A stretch of 64,000 nucleotides of DNA from HRBIN30 sp964534275 (GTDB taxonomy: Bacteria > Desulfobacterota > Binatia > HRBIN30): NCBI GenBank assembly GCA_964534275.1, contig CAZHQG010000005.1, positions 81,928-145,927 of the forward strand, in the 5' to 3' direction. The translations under genes were made by a program, and so were the position numbers. This document shows, one piece after another, positions 46,874 to 55,100 of the stretch. Within the stretch, counting starts at the first letter, position 1, and every line of letters begins with the position of its first letter. The notes under the pieces were generated by a model. The model had not been told where the DNA came from and searched no databases. It saw only the letters and a program-made list of their open reading frames with translations.

Positions 46874-47731
46874 ATGGAGCGTGCATCGAGCGCCCGGGAC
46901 GCAAGCCGCGAAGCACCGGTGCGGATCGAGGACATGAAGATTGCCATTTACATTCCGGCATACAACGGAGCGTCGACGATTCCCAAAGTCCTCGACCGCA
47001 TTCCCGAGCATATTCGCAAGATTGCCGCCGAAATCTTCATCGTGGACAACGCGAGCCCCGACAATACCTATCTCGTTGGCCTAGGATACGCGGCGCAAAA
47101 AGGGATGGCGAATTTACGGGTGTACCGGAACGAAACGAACCGCGGCTATGGCGGAAGCCAAAAGTTCGCCTACCAGCACTGCATCGATAACGGGTTCGAT
47201 CTCGTGGTGATGCTGCATGGGGACGCGCAGTACGCGCCCGAGAAAATCCCGTACCTCCTGGAGCCCTTTCAGTACGGGGAAGCGGATATGGTGTTTGGCT
47301 CGCGCATGACAGGTGATCCGCGTGCAGGTGGCATGCCGCTGCACCGCTACCTGGGCAACATTTTCTTGACGAAGGTGGAGAACTGGGTACTTGGTTGGAA
47401 CCTATCCGAGTACCACTCTGGCTACCGAGTGTACGCGTGCGAGGCACTGAAAAAGGTTCCCTTTCACAAGTGCTCCGATGCGTACCACTTCGACACCGAG
47501 ATTCTCGTGCAGTTCGCGATCGCCGGGCTGCGGGTGGTGGAGCGAACGATCCCGACATATTACGGCGACGAGAAGTGTTACGTGAACATCTGGAAGTATG
47601 GGATCGATGTTTTGCTGACGATGGCTGAGTACCTCCTGCACAAGAAAGGATGGCGACGCGTGGAAAAGTTCGAAGTGAACCGCGTGCTCCCGCCCGGAGT
47701 GCCGACCCCGGTGCCGGCTTTGGCGCGGTGA
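46874..47731 (+). CDS. Glycosyltransferase family 2
   Basis: 285 residues. The ATG at 46874 has AAGGAG 9 bases before it; an internal Met at MKIAIYIPAYN is an alternative. GT-A motifs: IPAYNGASTI, VDNASPDNT, LHGDAQYAPE (metal/donor site) and GSRMTG. There is no membrane helix, so it acts at the cytoplasmic face. It resembles DPM/undecaprenyl-phosphate sugar transferases in the first half and has an extended C-terminal region. Confidence 0.88.
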   Translation: MERASSARDASREAPVRIEDMKIAIYIPAYNGASTIPKVLDRIPEHIRKIAAEIFIVDNASPDNTYLVGLGYAAQKGMANLRVYRNETNRGYGGSQKFAYQHCIDNGFDLVVMLHGDAQYAPEKIPYLLEPFQYGEADMVFGSRMTGDPRAGGMPLHRYLGNIFLTKVENWVLGWNLSEYHSGYRVYACEALKKVPFHKCSDAYHFDTEILVQFAIAGLRVVERTIPTYYGDEKCYVNIWKYGIDVLLTMAEYLLHKKGWRRVEKFEVNRVLPPGVPTPVPALAR

Positions 47732-47898
47732 GTCATTTGGGCACCAACGTGCCTCGCTTGCCCTCTGTTCCGCAGAAGTTTCCCTGCGCGAACGACCTGG
47801 CGCGCTTCGTGGGGAGTCTGTCCGTTGCCAGCAGGCGTTGGGCGGCAGACCAGGCGCAGGAATCCGCGAGCTGAGGGTTGACAAAGGGGCGCGGAGCC

Positions 47899-48975
47899 GT
47901 GCCTTCCCAGTTAGGCCGAATACTGGTCACAGGTTGCCGAGGGTATCTGGGTGCTGTGTTGGCTGCGCGGCTCGAGTCGGCTGGCTACACCGTGCTCGGC
48001 GTCGATAGCGCATGGTTCGAGCGCTGGGCCCTTTCGGGAATGCCAGTGCATCCTTGGGCGCAGAAGGACATTCGCGACCTGCGACCCGAGGACGTTCGCG
48101 ATGTCGATGCGATCGTGCATCTGGCCGCGCTATCGAACGACCTTCTGGGAGAGTTGGATCCGGACCTTACTGAGGCCGTCAATGTCCATGCTACGGTCCA
48201 GCTTGCCCGGCATGCTCGTGCCGCGGGCGTGCGGCGCTTTGTGTTTGCCTCATCGTGCAGCGTTTACGGAGCTGCGGGTGACGACTGGGTCGACGAAACA
48301 ACGAGCCCCAAGCCACTGACACCATATGCTCTCTCGAAGGTGCAGGCAGAAAGAGCGTTGCAAGAGCTTGCGAGCACGAATTTTTCCCCGGTCGCCTTGC
48401 GTTTGGCCACGCTGTACGGGTTCTCTCCGAGCCTGCGACTGGACCTCGTGGCCAACAACCTTGCGGTTCTGGGGGTCGCGACGAAACAGGTGTTGTTGCG
48501 CTCGGATGGCTCCGCTTGGCGCCCGCTGCTCCATGTCGAGGACGCGGCGACTGCCATCCTAAAGGTCCTGGAGGCGCCAAGCGAAGCCGTGGCAGGAGAG
48601 GTGTTCAACGTGGGGAGCGACGCGCAGAACTATCAAGTGCGTGACGTTGCCGAGGCTGTGTGTCGCGTTGTGCCCGGCACTTGCGTTCGTTACGCCAGCG
48701 GAGCCGGCACCGATCCGCGCAGCTACCGCGTTTCCTTTCGCAAGTTTACCGAGCGGTTCCCCGAGGCCGCACCGCGCCGTGACCTCATGGCCGGCCTTGA
48801 GGCGTTCGTTCTCGAGTTTTCTCGGCGCGGCCTCGCTACGGAGTTGCAACGGAGTGCGAACTTCGAGCGCATCCAACAATTGCGTTGGCTCCGGAACTTT
48901 GGCTTAATGACCGAGCACTGTCGTTGGAAACATCGGGCACTTGCCGGGTCTGCTGCACGGGTTTTCGGTGGCTAA
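47899..48975 (+). CDS. NAD-dependent epimerase/dehydratase (extended SDR)
   Basis: 358 residues from the GTG at 47899; an in-frame TTG at 47878 is less likely. It has TGCRGYLG at the cofactor site, SSCSVYG, and Tyr143/Lys147 in YALSK. It is a clear paralogue of the SDR at 45690. The 167-base gap before it has no gene. Likely a sugar-nucleotide 4-epimerase or dehydratase. The final 30 residues (after RNFGLM) look non-conserved. Confidence 0.87.
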   Translation: MPSQLGRILVTGCRGYLGAVLAARLESAGYTVLGVDSAWFERWALSGMPVHPWAQKDIRDLRPEDVRDVDAIVHLAALSNDLLGELDPDLTEAVNVHATVQLARHARAAGVRRFVFASSCSVYGAAGDDWVDETTSPKPLTPYALSKVQAERALQELASTNFSPVALRLATLYGFSPSLRLDLVANNLAVLGVATKQVLLRSDGSAWRPLLHVEDAATAILKVLEAPSEAVAGEVFNVGSDAQNYQVRDVAEAVCRVVPGTCVRYASGAGTDPRSYRVSFRKFTERFPEAAPRRDLMAGLEAFVLEFSRRGLATELQRSANFERIQQLRWLRNFGLMTEHCRWKHRALAGSAARVFGG

Positions 48976-49032
48976 CCGCGCGCCGTGGTGGCAACGGGCC
49001 AGGGCAGGTGGTCGCAGCAATCTGGATCGAAG

Positions 49033-49908
49033 ATGAAGCTATTGGTGGTTGGGGCCTCCGGGTTCGTGGGCGGATTTCTCATGGAGGCGTTTGGCGCTGA
49101 TGCGGTGGGTACGTATGCGAACCGGCCCAGGCCCGGGTTACTCCCGTTGGATCTTCGAGATCACAGTGCGGTTCGTCGGTTGATCCGCGAGTTACAACCG
49201 CGATGGATTTTGTTGCCAGCCGCTCAGCCGCACGTGGACTGGTGCGAAGATCATGAGGCGGAGTCTCGAGCAGTGAACGTTACCGGCGTACTTGCGTTGG
49301 CTGAGGAGGCGCGCGCGGTAGCAGCGCGCGTTCTCTTTTTCTCTACCGATTATGTGTTCGATGGAGCAGCCGGCCCGTACCACGAGGAAGCAACACCGTC
49401 GCCGTTGAACGTGTATGGGCGGCAAAAATTAGCTGCCGAGCACGGAGTTTTGGAAGCTGGTCGGGAGAACATCGTGGTACGCGTTTGCGGGGTGTACGGA
49501 TGCGAAGAGCCGCCCAAGAACTTCGTGATGACGCTGCTCCGCCGGCTGCGTGCTGGTGAGGCGGTGCGGGTACCGAACGACCAATGGGGAACGCCGACGT
49601 ATGTCCGAGACATCGCCCGAGCGGTGCAACGGCTTGTGGAGAGCGGCGCTTCAGGGGTGTGGCATGTGGCCGGCCCCGACTTTCTTCCCCGACACGAGTT
49701 TGCCTTCCGCATTTGTCGGCACTTCGGCTTGGATTCCAGCCTGATCGTGCCGACTCCCACGCACGCATTGGGGCAGCGGGCGCCGCGGCCGCTTAGGGCA
49801 GGCTTGGTGGCCGAGCGTACCGGCCAGCTCGGGGTGCACCTCCGTGGGGTCGAGGAGGGGCTTGAAGCTGTACGCGAGGAGCTGGTGCTGCGCAGTGCCG
49901 CCGGCTAG
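49033..49908 (+). CDS. RmlD-like dTDP-4-dehydrorhamnose reductase family SDR
   Basis: 291 residues from the ATG at 49033. VVGASGFVGG at the cofactor site, AQPHVDWCE, STDYVFDG, and Tyr128/Lys132 in YGRQK are RmlD signatures; RVCGVYG and DQWGTPTYVRDIA complete them. It likely reduces a 4-keto-deoxy sugar nucleotide, acting after the neighbouring RmlC-like cupin. The absence of rmlA/rmlB here leaves the actual sugar open. Confidence 0.88.
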   Translation: MKLLVVGASGFVGGFLMEAFGADAVGTYANRPRPGLLPLDLRDHSAVRRLIRELQPRWILLPAAQPHVDWCEDHEAESRAVNVTGVLALAEEARAVAARVLFFSTDYVFDGAAGPYHEEATPSPLNVYGRQKLAAEHGVLEAGRENIVVRVCGVYGCEEPPKNFVMTLLRRLRAGEAVRVPNDQWGTPTYVRDIARAVQRLVESGASGVWHVAGPDFLPRHEFAFRICRHFGLDSSLIVPTPTHALGQRAPRPLRAGLVAERTGQLGVHLRGVEEGLEAVREELVLRSAAG

Positions 49909-49946
49909 CCGTTGCGGTTGCGTGCACACAGAAAGCGGAGAGCCTC

Positions 49947-50399
49947 ATGGCAATTCGGGATGTCCGCCTGATCGAACTGAAGCCGCGCGTGGACGACCGG
50001 GGCTATCTCATCAAGTTGTTGCGCGCAGATGACCCGCATTTTACCAAGTTCGGCGAGGTGTACATCGTTGGCGATTTTGCCCGCGGAACAGTGCGGGCGT
50101 GGCACAAGCACCGGGTGTTGTGGGACTACTTTCACATCAGCAACGGCGCGGCAAAGTTTGCCCTCCGTGACGATCGCCCGGACAGCCCCACGTACGGCAA
50201 TCTGGCGGAATTCGTACTGAGCGCGCGGAACCCGTCGCTGTTGGTGGTTCCACCTGGCGTGTATCACGGGTGGGTCGCGTTGGAAGAAGGCACGCAGCTC
50301 GTCAGCATTGCCAGCGAACTGTACGACCCGGACAATCCAGACGAGGAGCGAATTCCGTGGAATTCGTTTGACTACGACTGGTCCGTGCGGTTTCGTTAG
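49947..50399 (+). CDS. RmlC-like cupin (dTDP-sugar 3,5-epimerase family)
   Basis: 150 residues. The ATG at 49947 has GCGGAGAG upstream. A paralogue of the cupin at 45155: DDRGYLIKLLRADDPHFTKFG, TVRAWHKHR, RDDRPDSPTYG and PPGVYHGW. It is shorter than canonical RmlC (about 180 residues) and lacks the C-terminal portion. It probably acts with the RmlD-like enzyme 38 bases upstream. Confidence 0.82.
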   Translation: MAIRDVRLIELKPRVDDRGYLIKLLRADDPHFTKFGEVYIVGDFARGTVRAWHKHRVLWDYFHISNGAAKFALRDDRPDSPTYGNLAEFVLSARNPSLLVVPPGVYHGWVALEEGTQLVSIASELYDPDNPDEERIPWNSFDYDWSVRFR

Positions 50400-50434
50400 T
50401 TGCGATTCTGTGCTGGAGAGTTCGGACAGCAACC

Positions 50435-51148
50435 ATGCAAGCCACGGTCGTGATTCCCACGTACAATGAGCGCGAGAACGTGCAGCGCATCGTGCCCGCG
50501 TTGTTGAACGGGCGCGAGGGGCTGCGCGTACTGATCGTGGACGATAACTCGCCGGATGGTACTGCCGACGTTGCGCGGCAACTGGGCAAAGAAGATCCGC
50601 GAATTGCCGTGCTTGTGCGGCCGCAAAAACAAGGAATCGGTCCAGCATATCTCGCCGGGTTTCAACGTGCACTGGAAGACGGGGCTGACTTCGTCGTACA
50701 GATGGATGCCGACTTCTCGCACCCAGTGGACATGGTCCCCGAGCTCCTGCGGTTGGCGACGGATCACGATCTGGTCCTTGGCTCGCGGTATTTGAAGGGA
50801 ATCACAGTGGTGAATTGGCCGATGAGCCGTTTGCTGCTGAGCTACTACGGCAATCTGTACGCTCGGTGGGTGACGGGCTTGCCGGTGGCCGACGTGACCG
50901 GCGGGTTCAAATGCTGGCGCCGCGAGCTGCTGGCCCGCATTCCATTGTCGGAAGTGCGATCGAATGGGTACGCATTTCAGATCGAGATGACGTACCGAGC
51001 CTGGCGCCTGGGTGCGCGCTTGTGCGAAACACCGATCTTGTTCGTCGACCGGACTGTGGGCGACTCGAAGATGAATAAGCGGATCGCCTTGGAGGCGCTG
51101 TGGATCGTGTGGTGGCTGCGCTGGCAGCAGTGGCGGAAGCATCTTTGA
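50435..51148 (+). CDS. Polyprenol-phosphate mannose synthase-like GT2
   Basis: 237 residues with no C-terminal membrane segment. VVIPTYNERENVQRI, VDDNSPDGTAD, QMDADFSHPVDMVPELL (metal site) and LGSRYLKG are the conserved blocks of dolichol/polyprenol-phosphate mannosyltransferases (DPM1/Ppm1). FVDRTVGDSKMNKRIALEAL at the end is also diagnostic. It would make polyprenyl-P-mannose from GDP-mannose, the donor for GT-C enzymes encoded next door. Confidence 0.9.
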   Translation: MQATVVIPTYNERENVQRIVPALLNGREGLRVLIVDDNSPDGTADVARQLGKEDPRIAVLVRPQKQGIGPAYLAGFQRALEDGADFVVQMDADFSHPVDMVPELLRLATDHDLVLGSRYLKGITVVNWPMSRLLLSYYGNLYARWVTGLPVADVTGGFKCWRRELLARIPLSEVRSNGYAFQIEMTYRAWRLGARLCETPILFVDRTVGDSKMNKRIALEALWIVWWLRWQQWRKHL

Positions 51149-51152
51149 CGCC

Positions 51153-52268
51153 ATGGGGCGCCCGCTGTTGATTTTGAACGAACGCGACCTGAGCCACCCT
51201 TGGGCCGGGGGCGCCGAGCTCCACATCCACGAGATGGCGCGTTGGTTTGTGCGTCGAGGATACGAGCCGACACTACTCTGCACGCAGCACGGGAGCGCGC
51301 CTCAAGAAGAACTCGCGCCAACAGGATTGCGGATTCGGCGGTTCGGCAACCGGTTGACGTACTACCTGCGACTGCCAGCCGTGGTGCGGTTGGAATCCCA
51401 ACGCCCCGGCACGGTCATCTTGGAGCACCTGAACAAGATTCCCTTTTGTACTCCCTTGTATACGGATGTGCCCGTCGTTCTGATCGCGCACCACCTGTTT
51501 GGCTGGACCGCATTTCGACAAGCATCTCCACCGGTGGCCGCTGCAGTCGTCGCCCTGGAGCGACTCATCCCCCACGTGTACCGAGGCCGCCCGTTTATCG
51601 CCGTTTCACCCAGCACGCGTGCAGATTTGATTGCCCGTGGCGTTGCCGCCGAAACGATTGCCGTCGTTCCGAACGGGCTCGATCACGAACTCTACCATGC
51701 TCGGAACCGCGAGCCCGCGGAGCGACCGACACTGCTCGTGCTGGGACGCGTAGAGTTTTACAAACGTATCGACCTTGTGTTGCGCGCTGTTGGGCAATTG
51801 CGGACCGAGATTCCCAGCTTGCACGTGCTGGTCGTGGGCGACGGCCGCGCCCGCGCCTTTCTTGAGCGGCAGGCTGCAGAACTGGGTCTGCAAAGCCACG
51901 TGACTTTTACCGGATACGTCCCAGATGCGGTGAAGGTCGAGCATATTCGGCGCTGCCACTTGGTGGTCAACACGTCGGAAAAAGAGGGGTGGGGCCTCAC
52001 GGTTCTCGAAGCCAATGCGTGCGGGCTTCCTGCAGTTGCGAGTGATGTTCCGGGGCTACGCGATGCGGTGCGCCATCAAGAGACCGGCTTGCTGGTGCCG
52101 CATGGGGACGTGGAGGCGCTGGCAAACGCAATTCGTGCCTTGTTGCTCGACCCTGTGCTCCGCGAACGGCTTGGGCAGGGCGCGATTCGATGGGCGCAGC
52201 AGTTCTCTTGGGAACAAGCAGCAACGCGTACCCTCGAGATCGTAGAAAACGAAGTAGCGCGCCGGTGA
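51153..52268 (+). CDS. Glycosyltransferase family 4
   Basis: 371 residues, only 4 bases after the GT2. GT-B fold: an N-terminal GGAELHIHEMARWFVRRG acceptor motif, then VPNGLDHELY, LVLGRVEFYKRID, and the EKEGWGLTVLEANACGLP (E-x7-E) donor site. It is a cytoplasmic retaining transferase that extends a lipid-linked glycan. The donor and acceptor sugars are unknown. Confidence 0.92.
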   Translation: MGRPLLILNERDLSHPWAGGAELHIHEMARWFVRRGYEPTLLCTQHGSAPQEELAPTGLRIRRFGNRLTYYLRLPAVVRLESQRPGTVILEHLNKIPFCTPLYTDVPVVLIAHHLFGWTAFRQASPPVAAAVVALERLIPHVYRGRPFIAVSPSTRADLIARGVAAETIAVVPNGLDHELYHARNREPAERPTLLVLGRVEFYKRIDLVLRAVGQLRTEIPSLHVLVVGDGRARAFLERQAAELGLQSHVTFTGYVPDAVKVEHIRRCHLVVNTSEKEGWGLTVLEANACGLPAVASDVPGLRDAVRHQETGLLVPHGDVEALANAIRALLLDPVLRERLGQGAIRWAQQFSWEQAATRTLEIVENEVARR

Positions 52269-52280
52269 GCCGGAGGAACG

Positions 52281-55088
52281 GTGGGCGGGCAAGCGCGGTC
52301 GCAATCCGCCAGTTGGCTTCCTTATGCCATCGGGCTCGGTGCCTTTGTGTATTTTGGCGTGCTGCAGTTTTACGGGGTGAACCTCGGGGAAGAGGGGGCA
52401 ACGGTGTACCTGTTTTACCGTACGGCCCATGGGCAGCAGCCGTACGTGGACTTCATCAGCGGCTACACGCCAGGATACTTTTACTTCCACGCGAGTTTGC
52501 TGCGCCTGTTTGGCGAGCACCTTTCTGTCGTGCGCGTGCCGTTGGTGGTCGTGCACGCTCTGAATGTGCTGCTGCTTGCCCGTGTGACCCGGAGCATTGC
52601 CGGCGGTTGGTGGGCGGCAGCAGCCAGCCTTGCATATGCAGCCTTGCTGCCGATCGTAGAGACCAGCGAGTGTTCGTTTAACGTCCCTTACCCCGCTTGG
52701 TATTGCATCTGCCTGTTCCTGGCTGGCTACATGACGGTCCGCTCCGCCCTCGATGCGCCAAACTGGTGGCGTTGGTCGCTGGCAGGCTTGCTGGCTGCTG
52801 CCAGTTTCTCCTTCAAGCCGAACTCTGGGTTGTTTCAGCTGGCTTTCTGCGCCATCGCGGCTCTTGCCCCCTCGGTGCGCCAGAAACCGAAAGTTACCGT
52901 TCTTCTGGCGGCCGTTGTGTTGGGAGGCATGGCCCTCGTGTTCCGATACCACCTGATGGGTGTGAGCGGCTTCGTGTTCGTTCTGCCTACCGTGCTCGGA
53001 ACGATCGCGTGGTTGGAATGGGCTCAGGTGGCGCTGCGGGACCCTGGAGAAAAACACTCTCCGCTCGTCCCGTTCGGCGCCGTACTGGCCGGATTCCTTG
53101 GTGGAACTCTTCCCTGGCTCGCAATGTGGTGGTGGCGGCTGGGTATCGAGCGCCTTTGGCGTGAAGTGTTGTTCGTCGACACGGGGTACGAGCAATACTT
53201 TTACGTTCCGTATGCGTGGTCTTGGGCAAAGTTCGGCTTGCTCGCAGTGGCCGCTTGGCTTGTGTGGCGGCTTCCGGCTTCTATGGTCGCGGCACGCGAT
53301 CGCTGGGCGGGGGGAGCAATGCTAGGGGCTGCAGTGGCAGCGCTCGGGAGCTACGCCCTGCTCGCACCGAAGCCCGAGGGCTGGGAAGCCGCAGTAGTCT
53401 CAGCAGTGCAAGCACAGTTGTATGTGCTTTTGCCACTGAGTCACATGATCCTTGCACTGCTCGGACGGAATCGTGCGTCGGGGGAACCGCGGGAGGGCGC
53501 AGAACAGCGTCTATTGCTGGTGTTAGGCGCCACCTGTTTGTTTTGTTCTGCGTACCCGCGCAGCGACTTTTTCCATGTTGCGTACGCCGCGCCGTTGAGT
53601 TTCGTGGTGTGTGTCGTGGTGGCAGAGATCTTTGTACGGCGATGGTCTGTGCTCTTCTCCGGCCAGGCCGGGCGGCGCGTGGAGTCGGTGTTGGCCGCGT
53701 CGGTCGTTGTGCTGCTGGTGGTTTGTGCGCTCCCGCAACTGCGTACGTGGGCGAGCGTGGTTGGGTTTTTTGCCGGGAGAGGAGAGTCGCTCGAGTGGTG
53801 GGATACTGAGCGCGCGGCGGTGTTGATCCGGCGGGATGCAAGTGGACGGCGGCAGGCGAACTTTGCTCGAACGGCACGCTGGCTCGGAGCACAGTCTGCC
53901 AAGGGGCAGTGGCTGTTTACCTTTCCAGACTTGGACTTGTTGGGGTTCCTGGTCGGCACGCCTCATCCTGCCCGCATCGGGTATTTCAAAAGTGGATGGC
54001 CAAACCACCGCGTGGAAGCAGAAGTCATCGATTCGCTGGAGCAGCGACCGCCGCGGTTCGTCGTGACGGAATCTCCGGCATCGCTCTTTTTCTTCGATGC
54101 ACCCGCGTATTTCTTTCTGCTGAAAGACTGGATCGAGAAACACTACCGCGTGGCCGAGCAGATCGGTTCGTTTCAGGTTTGGGTCTCGAAGGATTCCTCG
54201 TGGGTTGGTCTGCAGCCGAAGGACAAGCTCGGGAACGCAAGCGCATCAGTGCCGGAAGTGCAGACAGGCTCGTGCAACCGCGAGGCGCTCCAGCGCATAC
54301 GCCAAGAACAAAACGCGAGCGAGATTGCCAGGTGGGTCCGAACATGGGCCACTGCCGGGTTCGGCTCGTGGGATCTAGGTTGCTCCCGCTTGCTTCTTCG
54401 AGTGGCTGGGGAAATTGGGGACTGGTCCGCAGATGACGCGCTGGCTGCTCGCCGCCTTCCGCGGACGTCGCCGCTGTACGATGATTGGGCTGGAGCCTTG
54501 TGGAATCTCGCACTTCGAGGTGTGCTACTCGAGTTCCAGCTGGGCGCCGGTGAACCACAGGCCACATCGGAGCGAACTGTGCTCGATTGGGAATCCATTT
54601 TGTCGTGGTACGGCGAAGAAGACGACGCGCGGGTAAGATTGTACTTGGCGTGGCTCATCGCGGCGTCTGGCAACGAATCCGCGGCGAGGGCAGCACTGGA
54701 GAGGCTGCCTCCCCAGCTGGCTCCGGTTGAGGCCCTCGAGCGAGCCGTACTGCTCTCGTCGTTGCGCGGCGGTGCTGAAGCGTGGTTCTCACTTCTCCCG
54801 CACATGCCCAAGATGCCGTCGCTGGTGCCAGCATTGTTTGTGCGCTGGGCTAAGCGCAATCAGAATGCGGCAGTGGAAGTCGTTCGGGCTGGCTTGAGGG
54901 ACGAGAACGCCGCGGTCCGCGAGATCGCAGCGTACTTGGCCGTACCCGTTGGCCGGCGCGAGCTCTGTGTGGATTTGCAAGGGCCTGCGAGCCGGGATGC
55001 TCGGGGCGAGGTGCGTTTTGCGGCAGCGTGGGCGCAAAAAACGTTGGGGTGTAGCGAACCCTGTACTTCGGCGGCCGTTTCAGGCTAG
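52281..55088 (+). CDS. GT-C (PMT/GT39-like) membrane protein with extracytoplasmic and helical-repeat C-terminus
   Basis: 935 residues from the GTG at 52281, with GGAGGA just upstream. The first 500 residues have about 12 hydrophobic segments with a PMT-like first loop, NLGEEGATVYLFYR, at 35-48; the paralogue at 55101 has NLDDEG. Thus the canonical DE pair is EE here. A conserved domain follows (FTFPDLDLLGFL, GYFKSGWPNHRVEAEVIDSL, RPPRFVVTES). The last 300 residues are Ala/Leu-rich helices reminiscent of HEAT repeats. Predicted to transfer a sugar from a polyprenyl-phosphate donor. Confidence 0.75.
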   Translation: MGGQARSQSASWLPYAIGLGAFVYFGVLQFYGVNLGEEGATVYLFYRTAHGQQPYVDFISGYTPGYFYFHASLLRLFGEHLSVVRVPLVVVHALNVLLLARVTRSIAGGWWAAAASLAYAALLPIVETSECSFNVPYPAWYCICLFLAGYMTVRSALDAPNWWRWSLAGLLAAASFSFKPNSGLFQLAFCAIAALAPSVRQKPKVTVLLAAVVLGGMALVFRYHLMGVSGFVFVLPTVLGTIAWLEWAQVALRDPGEKHSPLVPFGAVLAGFLGGTLPWLAMWWWRLGIERLWREVLFVDTGYEQYFYVPYAWSWAKFGLLAVAAWLVWRLPASMVAARDRWAGGAMLGAAVAALGSYALLAPKPEGWEAAVVSAVQAQLYVLLPLSHMILALLGRNRASGEPREGAEQRLLLVLGATCLFCSAYPRSDFFHVAYAAPLSFVVCVVVAEIFVRRWSVLFSGQAGRRVESVLAASVVVLLVVCALPQLRTWASVVGFFAGRGESLEWWDTERAAVLIRRDASGRRQANFARTARWLGAQSAKGQWLFTFPDLDLLGFLVGTPHPARIGYFKSGWPNHRVEAEVIDSLEQRPPRFVVTESPASLFFFDAPAYFFLLKDWIEKHYRVAEQIGSFQVWVSKDSSWVGLQPKDKLGNASASVPEVQTGSCNREALQRIRQEQNASEIARWVRTWATAGFGSWDLGCSRLLLRVAGEIGDWSADDALAARRLPRTSPLYDDWAGALWNLALRGVLLEFQLGAGEPQATSERTVLDWESILSWYGEEDDARVRLYLAWLIAASGNESAARAALERLPPQLAPVEALERAVLLSSLRGGAEAWFSLLPHMPKMPSLVPALFVRWAKRNQNAAVEVVRAGLRDENAAVREIAAYLAVPVGRRELCVDLQGPASRDARGEVRFAAAWAQKTLGCSEPCTSAAVSG

Positions 55089-55100
55089 ACAGGGCGGGCC

